From positions 18,399,596 through 18,463,595 of the forward strand of contig OX336343.1 of NCBI GenBank assembly GCA_946902875.1: a DNA stretch of 64,000 bases. Reading direction: 5' to 3'. Origin of the DNA: Nematopogon swammerdamellus. Taxonomy: Eukaryota > Arthropoda > Insecta > Lepidoptera > Adelidae. The translations under genes were made by a program, and so were the position numbers. A model generated the notes under the pieces. The model made no database searches and was not told the origin of the DNA. It worked only from the letters and a program-made list of their open reading frames with translations. Positions 21,795 through 31,312 of the stretch are shown here, one piece after another. Numbering within the stretch: the first letter of the stretch is position 1; each line of letters begins with the position of its first letter.

Positions 21795-21965
21795 GTCAAT
21801 TTTAATGTCCTACTACTGAGCGCAAGCCTTTCCCATGAACATGGAAGGGAATTGTTATACATTTCCACGTGACAAGCTGGATTGGAAGCGGTGTCCACAA
21901 CAATTTTATATGTACTGCTGTGCACAGGTATCCTCACGGTGTTTTCCTTCACCGGAGCGAATCTT
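21795..21965 (+). repeat. Dispersed lepidopteran-type repeat fragment
   Basis: Motifs TGTCCTACTACTGAGCGCAA and TCCTCACGGTGTTTTCCTTC resemble a repeat I know as widespread in lepidopteran sequence. The class is uncertain. It abuts the satellite island. Confidence 0.45.
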
Positions 21966-21969
21966 AATC

Positions 21970-23372
21970 ATATGAACATTTAAAAAAAGTGGCCGCCATT
22001 TTGAACTTTTTAGTTACTGGACCGATTGCTTTCAAAGTCGATATCTGGGTGTCTGTGTGGGCTCTGAATACGAATCCGTTGTCAAAATTTAAAAAAAGTG
22101 GCCGCCATTTTGAACTTTTTAGTTACTGGACCGATTGCTTTCAAAGTCGATATCTGGGTGTCTGTGTGGGCTCTGAATACGAATCCGTTGTCAAAATTTA
22201 AAAAAAGCGGCTGCCATTTTGAACTTTTTAGTTACTGGACCGATTGCTTTCAAAGTCGATATCTGGGTGTCTGTGTGGGCTCTGAATACGAATCCGTTGT
22301 CAAAATTTAAAAAAAGCGGCTGCCATTTTGAACTTTTTAGTTACTGGACCGATTGCTTTCAAAGTCGATATCTGGGTGTCTGTGTGGGCTCTGAATACGA
22401 ATCCGTTGTCAAAATTTAAAAAAAGCGGCTGCCATTTTGAACTTTTTAGTTACTGGACCGATTGCTTTCAAAGTCGATATCTGGGTGTCTGTGTGGGCTC
22501 TGAATACGAATCCGTTGTCAAAATTTAAAAAAAGTGGCCGCCATTTTGAACTTTTTAGTTACTGGACCGATTGCTTTCAAAGTCGATATCTGGGTGTCTG
22601 TGTGGGCTCTGAATACGAATCCGTTGTCAAAATTTAAAAAAAGTGGCCGCCATTTTGAACTTTTTAGTTACTGGACCGATTGCTTTCAAAGTCGATATCT
22701 GGGTGTCTGTGTGGACTCTGAATACGAATCCGTTGTCAAAATTTAAAAAAGTGGCCGCCATTTTGAACTTTTTAGTTACTGGACCGATTGCTTTCAAAGT
22801 CGATATCTGGGTGTCTGTGTGGACTCTGAATACGAATCCGTTGTCAAAATTTAAAAAAGTGGCCGCCATTTTGAACTTTTTAGTTACTGGACCGATTGCT
22901 TTCAAAGTCGATATCTGGGTGTCTGTGTGGACTCTGAATACGAATCCGTTGTCAAAATTTAAAAAAAGTGGCCGCCATTTTGAACTTTTTAGTTACTGGA
23001 CCGATTGCTTTCAAAGTCGATATCTGGGTGTCTGTGTGGACTCTGAATACGAATCCGTTGTCAAAATTTAAAAAAGTGGCCGCCATTTTGAACTTTTTAG
23101 TTACTGGACCGATTGCTTTCAAAGTCGATATCTGGGTGTCTGTGTGGACTCTGAATACGAATCCGTTGTCAAAATTTAAAAAAGTGGCCGCCATTTTGAA
23201 CTTTTTAGTTACTGGACCGATTGCTTTCAAAGTCGATATCTGGGTGTCTGTGTGGACTCTGAATACGAATCCGTTGTCAAAATTTAAAAAAAGCGGCTGC
23301 CATTTTGAACTTCTTAGTTACTGGACCGATTGCTTTCAAAATCGATATCTGGGTGTCTGTGTGGGCTCTGAA
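21970..23372 (+). repeat. Satellite A, block 1 (107-109-bp monomer, about 13 copies)
   Basis: Head-to-tail monomers contain GTGGCCGCCATTTTGAACTT, TTACTGGACCGATTGCTTTC, TCGATATCTGGGTGTCTGTG and CTGAATACGAATCCGTTGTC. Early monomers are 109 bp, later ones 108 bp from loss of an A, and GGGCTC changes to GGACTC along the array. Because 108 is a multiple of three, open frames run through several monomers on both strands; these are repeat artefacts. Confidence 0.98.
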
Positions 23373-23700
23373 TTAGTCTTGTTACGCTTAGCATTAACAA
23401 AATTAATTCATAATGAATACCCCGTTAGCATTTAGCACTGCTAAGCGCCCTGATGAATAAAATGCTAAATGCTAAATGCTAAGCAACAAATCACATTTCA
23501 TTTTGGTTAGCATTGCTGTTGCGTTCGTAAAACTTAGTTGGTTCGTTTGTTTTGGAACGCACAAAGCAATGAAGTAGGTGCTCCTTATCTGTGGTACTGC
23601 TAAATGCTAAATGCTATATAGCGCCTGCGCTCCGCTGCTAGGTAGTATCTAAACGCGAAATGCGATGCGATCATGCGAGTGAGGGATCGGAATTATCATC
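23373..23700. other. Spacer with repeated TGCTAAA motifs
   Basis: Contains AAATGCTAAATGCTAAATGC at 23460-23479, a second AATGCTAAATGCT run at 23599-23614, and inverted forms (TTAGCATTTAGCA) at 23424. The same TTAGCATTT motif returns on the far side at about 25891-25912, so the two spacers look like ends of one inserted unit. Confidence 0.5.
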
Positions 23701-25530
23701 TGTCACGTGATCATTAGTTTTGGTCATATCTACAGAACCACTGGACTTAGACCCATCGTGTTGGTAATCAAACTGAACGTCTCAGTGAGATCTACCCATC
23801 TGTCACGTGATAATTTGTTTTGGTCATATCTCGAGAACCACTGGACTTAGACCCATCGTGTTGGTACTCAAACTGAACGTCTCGATGAGATCTACCCATT
23901 TGTCACGTGATCATTTGTTTTGGTCATATCTCGAGAAGCACTGAACTTAGACCCATCGTGTTGGTACTCAAACTGAACGTTTCGATGAGATCTACCCATC
24001 TATCACGTGATAATTTGTTTTGGTCATATCTCGAGAACCAATGGACTTAGACCCATCGTGTTGGTACTCAATCTGAACGTCTCGATGAGATCTATCCATC
24101 TGTCACATTAAATTTTGTTTTGGTCATAACTCGAGAACCACTGGTGCTAGACCCATCGTGTTGGTACTCAAACTTCAGGTCTCGGTGAGATCTATCCATC
24201 TGTCACATGCACTTTTGTTTTGGTCATAACTCGAGAACCACTGGTCTTAGACCCATCGTGTTGGTACTCAAACTTCAGGTCTCGGTGAGATCTATCCATC
24301 TGTCACATGAACTTTTGTTTTGGTCATAACTCGAGAACCACTGGTGCTAGACCCATCGTGTTGGTACTCAAACTTCAGGTCTCGGTGAGATCTATCCATC
24401 TGTCACATGAACTTTTGTTTTGGTCATAACTCGAGAACCACTGGTGCTAGACCCATCGTGTTGGTACTCAAACTTCAGTTCTCGGTGAGATCTATCCATC
24501 TGTCACATGAACTTTTGTTTTGGTCATAACTCGAGAACCACTGGTGCTAGACCCATCGTGTTGGTACTCAAACTTCAGGTCTCGGTGAGATCTATCCATC
24601 TGTCACATGCACTTTTGTTTTGGTCATAACTCGAGAACCACTGGTCTTAGACCCATCGTGTTGGTACTCAAACTTCAGGTCTCGGTGAGATCTATCCATC
24701 TGTCACATGAACTTTTGTTTTGGTCATAACTCGAGAACCACTGGTGCTAGACCCATCGTGTTGGTACTCAAACTTCAGGTCTCGGTGAGATCTATCCATC
24801 TGTCACATGAACTTTTGTTTTGGTCATAACTCGAGAACCACTGGTGCTAGACCCATCGTGTTGGTACTCAAACTTCAGGTCTCGGTGAGATCTATCCATC
24901 TGTCACATGAACTTTTGTTTTGGTCATAACTCGAGAACCACTGTTGCTAGACCCATCGTGTTGGTACTCAAACTTCAGTTCTCGGTGAGATCTATCCATC
25001 TGTCACATGAACTTTTGTTTTGGTCATAACTCGAGAACCACTGGTGCTAGACCCATCGTGTTGGTACTCAAACTTCAGGTCTCGGTGAGATCTATCCATC
25101 TGTCACATGAACTTTTGTTTTGGTCATAACTCGAGAACCACTGGTGCTAGACCCATCGTGTTGGTACTCAAACTTCAGTTCTCGGTGAGATCTATCCATC
25201 TGTCACATGAACTTTTGTTTTGGTCATAACTCGAGAACCACTGTTGCTAGACCCATCGTGTTGGTACTCAAACTTCAGTTCTCGGTGAGATCTATCCATC
25301 TGTCACATGAACTTTTGTTTTGGTCATAACTCGAGAACCACTGGTGCTAGACCCATCGTGTTGGTACTCAAACTTCAGGTCTCGGTGAGATATATCCATC
25401 TGTCACATGAACTTTTGTTTTGGTCATAACTCGAGAACCACTGGTGCTAGACCCATCGTGTTGGTACTCAAACTTCAGTTCTCGGTGAGATCTATCCATC
25501 TGTCACATGAACTTTTGCTTTGGTTTATTC
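23701..25530 (+). repeat. Satellite B, exact 100-bp period, 18 monomers plus a partial
   Basis: The word TGTCACNTGA falls at 23701, 23801, 23901 and so on to 25501, exactly 100 bp apart with no net indel. Monomers contain TTTTGGTCATAACTCGAGAA, AGACCCATCGTGTTGGTACT and GGTGAGATCTATCCATC. The first four are a diverged type with CACGTGA and GGACTTAG; later ones are homogenised. Monomers at 24201 and 24601 share private variants (TGCACTT, GGTCTTAG), which hints at a 400-bp higher-order unit. Confidence 0.98.
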
Positions 25531-25556
25531 ACACGCTTGAGTGAATTCGCACTTCA

Positions 25557-25829
25557 TATATACGGTGTTGCAGTTGCCCCCGTAATATTTCTAACTGACA
25601 TAAGGGGGTTATTCTATATGTGAAACTAAACAACTTATGTGGCGAAAACATTTTTTTAACAAAAAAAAATATTTTTCCGTACAAATTTTAAATGCCTATT
25701 CTCAAAATGTATGGAGAAAAAAATTTTTTTTTCTTCAAATTAAAAAGTCGTACAACAAAAGTTGTTCTATTTCACGTAAAGAATCACCCCCTTTCGGGTT
25801 TTACGGTTGGGGTTGCAACACCGTGTATA
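25557..25829. mobile_element. MITE / fold-back element between satellite blocks
   Basis: The left end ACGGTGTTGCAGTTGCCCCC and right end (complement ACGGTGTTGCAACCCCAACC) continue as inverted copies through AGGGGGTTATTCT, GTGAAACTAAACAACTT and T-rich arms. Flanking TATA is present on both sides. No coding capacity; the open frame at 25637-25903 is a by-product. Confidence 0.8.
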
Positions 25830-25975
25830 AGACATTCATTGTGTGTGTTCATTCCATCATGAACTGTCGAGTGATATTTTTCGCATTCGCATTTAGCATT
25901 TAACGTTAGCATGTTAATGGCGTAAGATTCGCAAGTGAATTAAATTAATGCTTTTTCACATTAATTAACAACACT

Positions 25976-27020
25976 ACTCTGAATACGAATCTGTAGTGAA
26001 CATTTAAAAAAAGTTGCCGCCATTTTGAACTTTTTAATTACTGGACCGATTGATTTCAAAATCGATATCTGGGTGTTTGTGTGGACTCTGAATACAAATA
26101 TGTAGTGAATATTTAAAAAAAGTTGCCGCCATTTTGACCTTTTTAGTTATTCGACCGATTGCTTTCAAAATCAATATCTGGGTGTCTGTGTGGGCTCTGA
26201 ATACGAATCCGTTGTCAAAATTTAAAAAAAGTGGCCGCCATTTTGAACTTTTTAGTTACTGGACCGATTGCTTTCAAAGTCGATATCTGGGTGTCTGTGT
26301 GGACTCTGAATACGAATCCGTTGTCAAAATTTAAAAAAAGTGGCCGCCATTTTGAACTTTTTAGTTACTGGACCGATTGCTTTCAAAGTCGATATCTGGG
26401 TGTCTGTGTGGACTCTGAATACGAATCCGTTGTCAAAATTTAAAAAAAGCGGCTGCCATTTTGAACTTTTTAGTTACTGGACCGATTGCTTTCAAAATCG
26501 ATATCTGGGTGTCTGTGTGGGCTCTGAATACGAATCTGTAGTGAACATTTAAAAAAAGTTGCCGCCATTTTGAACTTTTTAATTACTGGACCGATTGATT
26601 TCAAAATCGATATCTGGGTGTTTGTGTGGACTCTGAATACAAATATGTAGTGAATATTTAAAAAAAGTTGCCGCCATTTTGACCTTTTTAGTTATTCGAC
26701 CGATTGCTTTCAAAATCAATATCTGGGTGTCTGTGTGGGCTCTGAATACGAATCCGTTGTCAAAATAAAAAAAAAACGGCCTCCATTTTGAACTTTTTAG
26801 TTACTGGACCGATTGCTTTCAAAATCGATATCTGGGTGTCTGCGTGGGCTCTGAATACGAATCTGTAGTGAACATTAAAAAAAAGTGGCCGCCATTTTGA
26901 ACTTTTTAGTTACTGGACCGATTGCTTTCAAAATTGATATCTGGGTATCTGTATGGGCTCTGAATACGAATCCGTTTTCAAAATTTAAAAATAGTTGCCG
27001 CCATCTTGCACTTTTTAGTT
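25976..27020 (+). repeat. Satellite A, block 2 (direct orientation)
   Basis: About 9-10 further monomers of satellite A, more diverged than block 1. A five-monomer segment starting near 25990 (CTGTAGTGAACATTTAAAAA, then the private variant TTATTCGACCGATTG) is repeated about 545 bp later near 26535, a higher-order repeat. Confidence 0.95.
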
Positions 27021-28192
27021 TTGACTACAGATTCATATTTAGAGCCCACACAGACACGCAGATATCTATTTTGAAAGCAATCGGTCCAGTAACTAAAAAG
27101 TTTAAAATGGCGGCCACTTAATTTTGACTACAGATTCGTATTCAGAGCATACACAGACACCCAGACATCGATTTTGAAAGCAATTGGTCCAGTAACTGAA
27201 AAGTTCAAAATGGCGGCCCCTTTTTTTAAATTTTGACTACAGATTCGTATTCAGAGCCTACACAGACACCCAGATATCAATTTTGAAATCAATCGGTCCA
27301 GTAACTAAAAAGTTTAAAATGGCGGCCACTTAATTTTGACTACAGATTCGTATTCAGAGCACACACAGACACCCAGACATCGATTTTGAAAGCAATTGGT
27401 CCAGTAACTGAAAATTTCAAAATGGCGGCCACTTTTTTTAAATTTTGACTACAGATTCGTATTCAGAGCCTACACAGACACCCAGATATCAATTTTGAAA
27501 TCAATCGGTCCAGTAACTAAAAAGTTCAAAATGGCGGCCACTTTTTTTTAATTTTGACTACAGATTCGTATTCCGAGCCCACACAGACACCCAGATATCG
27601 ATTTTGAAAGCAATCGGTCCAGTAACTGAAAAGTTTAAAATGGCGGCCACTTTTTTTATTTTGATTACAGATTCGTATTCAGAGCCTACACAGACACCCA
27701 GATATCAATTTTGAAAGCAATCGGTCCAGTAACTAAAAAGTTCAAAATGGCGGCCACTTTTTTTTATTTTGATTACAGATTCGTATTCAGAGCCTACACA
27801 GCCACCCAGATATCAATTTTGAAAGCAATCGGTCCAGTAACTGAAAAGTTCAAAATGGCGGCCACTTTTTTTTTATTTTGATTACAGATTCGTATTCAGA
27901 GCCTACACAGACACCCAGATATCAATTTTGAAAGCAATCGGTCCAGTAACTGAAAAGTTCAAAATGGCGGCCACTTTTTTTTATTTTGATTCCAGATTCG
28001 TATTCAGAGCCTACACAGACACCCAGATATCAATTTTGAAAGCAATCGGTCCAGTAACTAAAAAGTTCAAAATGGCGGCCACTTTTTTTTAATTTTGATT
28101 ACAGATTCGTATTCAGAGCCTACACAGACACCCAGATATCAATTTTGAAAGCAATCGGTCCAGTAACTAAAAAGTTCAAAATGGCGGCAAGT
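27021..28192 (-). repeat. Satellite A, block 3 (inverted orientation)
   Basis: About 11 monomers in the opposite direction (AAAATGGCGGCCACTT, AGCAATCGGTCCAGTAACT, CAGACACCCAGATATC). The switch from direct to inverted lies at about 27018-27025, inside a truncated monomer. Blocks 2 and 3 together form a roughly 2-kb imperfect palindrome. Confidence 0.95.
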
Positions 28193-28479
28193 ATACATTG
28201 AAAATTTCACTTTAGCTTCACATACGATTCGGCTTAAAAATAATAAAAATGGAATACCTATTGCAAAGTTTCCAAAATTTAGTGAAACTTTCACTGCAAA
28301 ATTGTCGTTTAGTTAGCGAGTAAAAATAAAACATGTGCATATAAGTTGATGTTTTTCTTTTTTTCTTGCCCTCCAATAATGTTAAGAGGTACATATACAT
28401 AGATAGTCATAATTAAAAATGTTTCCTTTTAAATTACATCAAATATAATTTATAATATTGTCCACTACAAACTTCTCAT

Positions 28480-28950
28480 AAAGAGTGCCAACCCTGTACC
28501 CAAGTTATCGAGGTCGCACCAATACACGCAAAGGCGCCCGCGTACGTGAGCAGTAGGTACACATTTTCGGCCGCTTCATAGAAAATGTGACTAGTGTCAC
28601 GGGTGTGGTATAACGCTGTCTGCGCTTGAGATGCAAGGACTATAGAACCGTGCCTAAATAAAAGTAGCCTAGCAACAGCGGCGCGCTGCGGAGCGGGGGC
28701 GGCGGCGGCGGCGGCACTGTGGTGGCGCGGAGCGGTGACGACGCGGCGGCGCGGCGCGGCGCGGAGGAGCGGCGGCGCGGCGCGGAGGAGCGGCTTGTTA
28801 TTGCTTGCTTGCATGCGTGAGTGGCACGCTGCTACTGAGTTACCGCACCGCACCGCACCCCACCGCACCGTGCCATGCTGCCGCCGCGCGCGTCGCGCGC
28901 GCCGGCCGGTACCTATGTTGCTATGATATTTGCCATACATACCTAAATGC
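28480..28950. other. GC-rich CpG-dense region with (GCGGCG)n
   Basis: Runs of CGGCGGCGGCGG and repeated GCGGCGCGGAGGAGCGG dominate. Open frames on both strands here are low-complexity (Arg/Ala-rich) and lack any known motif. This could be a promoter-like CpG block or simply a GC-rich repeat. Confidence 0.3.
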
Positions 28951-29169
28951 CTATCTACCTATTACCTACCTACCTATTTTTATTTTAGTTTTCATCGATA
29001 GTCTATTTAGAGGTTTATAAAAAGTGGTAAGTACATGAACTAAAATAATTTGGAAGAAATTACAATAAAATGTTATTTAGGTAAAATAATAAAAAATAAA
29101 AAATTAGAATCACGCATCAGTTACATAAGCCACAATCATTTTAATAATTAAAATAATAAAAAAGCAAAA

Positions 29170-29365
29170 AAAAAAAACATACGAAAGTGGGATTCGAACC
29201 CCGAACCATCAACTCTTTAGGCTGATAGCGACAAACTACGCTAAATGTGACTTGAACGTGCGAAGCGAAATTAGCAGTCGCATGGTACATTATGTAGAAT
29301 TCCCGAATGCTCAAGGTCGTTGGCGTTTGTCACGGCCTTAAGGAAAGTCCGCCTCTGAATCCGAT
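29170..29365 (-). repeat. tRNA-like degenerate sequence and dispersed element end
   Basis: On the minus strand GGTTCGGGGTTCGAATCCCAC is a good B box with T arm, but no acceptor stem or clean anticodon arm is visible, so it is not a functional tRNA. The adjoining part (AGGCGGACTTTCCTTAAGGC on the minus strand) matches the element at 19786-20285. Confidence 0.45.
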
Positions 29366-29402
29366 GTAAACGCAAATATGATAGTAAGCGATCGCTTCTC
29401 TT

Positions 29403-29404
<2 letters not shown>

Positions 29405-29448
<44 letters not shown>

Positions 29449-29463
29449 CTCTCTCTCTCTGCT
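29405..29463 (+). repeat. (TC)n microsatellite
   Basis: About 20 TC dinucleotides, a GCCC interruption, then further CT repeats. Confidence 0.97.
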
Positions 29464-29699
29464 CAGCCCTATGACTATTTATCGTGATGGTACCCTATGT
29501 AAGCCTCAAGAACTACTCTTTCCATTGGTGAGGCCAAACCGCATAGAAATCTGTTTAGTGGTTCCGGAGTTTACCTCATACACACATACACATACTGACA
29601 GACGTTCCCTTTTATAACAAGTACTCGATAGAGATAGAGATGTATATGTATCTTCATTTTGAAGAGTCCTATGTTATATGGAATTATGGGAGACTGTTT

Positions 29700-30030
29700 G
29701 GGTCCGTTGTTACTTAAAACGAATAGCCCCACTGCATCTATCCCCGTGCATGTCGTAAAAGGCGACTGAGGGATAAGAACAAGGTGCGGCCGTGCTAAAG
29801 GGCGATAGGCTAGCTATCTCTCACCTTGGCAAGGTCCTTCCACCGAGTCATGCAGCAGGCGGGTCTTCGTGCCTTGCTTGCAGCTTGAGGGTGTTATCTT
29901 GTCCTAATATAATACATTGCTAAACGTGACGGTCGGTGTTGTGTTGTAATTTACAAGAGCACTTGCAGCACAACACCGATTACTCTGCTTACCACGATGG
30001 TTGGGATACAGGGTTTGGTATGTACGTGGA
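29700..30030 (+). repeat. Leader-type SINE-like element
   Basis: It carries CCCCACTGCATCTATCCCCG, GTCGTAAAAGGCGACTGAGG, ACCGAGTCATGCAGCAGGCG and the GGTGTTGTGTTGTAATTTAC hairpin. Changes in the stem keep G-T pairing. Same order as 10582-10920. Confidence 0.8.
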
Positions 30031-30152
30031 TGGAATTAGGTAGGTAAGTCAGAGAAGTCTAAAAATATGTAATTTTTATAATTAATTATTGTACTATTAG
30101 TAACGTTATATTGCTTTATTACTATTAGTAAGGTTATATAACATTTATATTG

Positions 30153-30175
30153 CCCCCCCCCCCCCCCCCCCCCCC
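30153..30175 (+). repeat. Poly-C tract (23 bp)
   Basis: An uninterrupted run of 23 C between TTATATTG and TTTTCTG. Such a run could form an i-motif or a G-quadruplex on the other strand. Its length is likely unstable. Confidence 0.95.
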
Positions 30176-30391
30176 TTTTCTGTTATCACTCAGCTGATTA
30201 TGTTTTACTTGTGCGAGTTTCTGAATAATGTACACAATACGTGAGTCTATTAAATATTATATTAAAATATAGTTATGTATATATTTTATGTATTGTAATA
30301 ATAGGTATGTATGTTACACTAGGTATATTCATTAAAAAAAATCATGTATTCCTCCTCCCTGTCGCTTGCACGCGTCCTCTGTATTTTCCTC

Positions 30392-30507
30392 GAAGGTTGA
30401 CTGGAAGAAATCACTTGCAGTGATAACCGCCTTTGCGCACTCCTGTATTTTTTTTCTAGTCGTGTACTGTTCTTCTTTCATTTGTGTGCAATAAAGACTT
30501 TCTATTC
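30392..30507 (+). repeat. LINE 3'-end fragment
   Basis: AAGGTTGACTGGAAGAAATC, a GATAACCGCCTTTGCGC block and GTGCAATAAAGACTTTCTAT form the same retroelement 3' end seen at 6766-6897. It runs straight into the pentanucleotide tract. Confidence 0.75.
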
Positions 30508-30792
30508 TATTCTGTTCTGTTCTGTTCTGTTCTGTTCTGTTCTGTTCTGTTCTGTTCTGTTCTGTTCTGTTCTGTTCTGTTCTGTTCTGTTCTGTTCTGT
30601 TCTGTTCTGTTCTGTTCTGTTCTGTTCTGTTCTGTTCTGTTCTGTTCGGTTCTGTTCTGTTCTGTTCTGTTCTGTTCTGTTCTGTTCTGTTCTGTTCTGT
30701 TCTGTTTTGTTCTGTTCTGTTCTGTTCTGTTCTGTTCTGTTCTGTTCTATTCTATCCTATTCTATTCTATCCTATCCTATTCTATTCTATTC
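30508..30792 (+). repeat. (TTCTG)n pentanucleotide tract, then (TTCTA)n
   Basis: Roughly 47 copies of TTCTG with two single-base variants (TTCGG and TTTTG), then about ten TTCTA/TCCTA units. Two ORFs of over 100 codons run through it in different frames because the tract lacks stops in them; they are not genes. Confidence 0.98.
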
Positions 30793-30904
30793 TTTGGATA
30801 AAACTCGGGAACTGGCAACACTGCGTCGTTCATAAACATAAGGCTGGAAAGAAGGGACCTTCCTTTCGGTCCATTCGAAATTTGAAATTATTGGCGCGCT
30901 TCGT

Positions 30905-31235
30905 TTTTTTTTATGGAAACTTACACAACATCCGTGATGTCAGCCCATAACACCGGGTGAACAGGTGCCATGTCAGTGCTTCCCTTCGATCGTGCCGGCT
31001 ACACTGAACTGGACGGAAAACACAAACTATTTACATAGCCGTTTCGACCGACGACGTTTCATTCAGTCGGTACAAACCCGGGCGGGTGGAACCCTACCAC
31101 CGAGCAAGGTAGAAAGGGAAGGGACCTACAGTATTACGTGGAATCCGAACCACGGTCAGCCTCCAACGGTCGAGCGATCACCCATCCAAGTACTCAACAG
31201 TCGACTGTCTCCACCACTGAGCTATCGAGGCTGAC
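30905..31235 (-). repeat. Composite tRNA/5S SINE, near full length
   Basis: On the minus strand: GTCAGCCTCGATAGCTCAGT, a shortened 5S-like segment (ACTTGGATGGGTGATCGC), the B box, body and tail. The AAGCAACGCTGAGCGCGG segment is deleted in this copy. Confidence 0.85.
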
Positions 31236-31312
31236 GGAGAAGATGAGTACTATGGGGCTGATATTAACAAATTATTGTTAAAAGCCCTAAAAAAAACGAA
31301 ATAAAAAAAAAA

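Noticed and set aside
22643..23435. Open frames of 142-155 codons through satellite A with a repeated MAAILNFLVTGPIAFKVDIW motif
   Set aside because: They exist because some monomers are 108 bp and keep frame; 109-bp monomers break it, frames are open on both strands, and starts are non-ATG. A repeat artefact.
23701..25530. CRISPR-like array of regular repeats
   Set aside because: No distinct spacers between repeats; the whole 100 bp repeats, and the genome is eukaryotic. It is a satellite.
28476..28940. A 154-codon minus-strand ORF
   Set aside because: Low-complexity GC-rich (Arg/Ala) translation, with competing frames on the other strand and no motif.
29170..29260. A tRNA gene on the minus strand
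   Set aside because: Strong B box only; no acceptor stem or anticodon arm could be folded.
30482..30835. Two ORFs over 100 codons of LFCSV repeats
   Set aside because: Pure translation of the TTCTG microsatellite.
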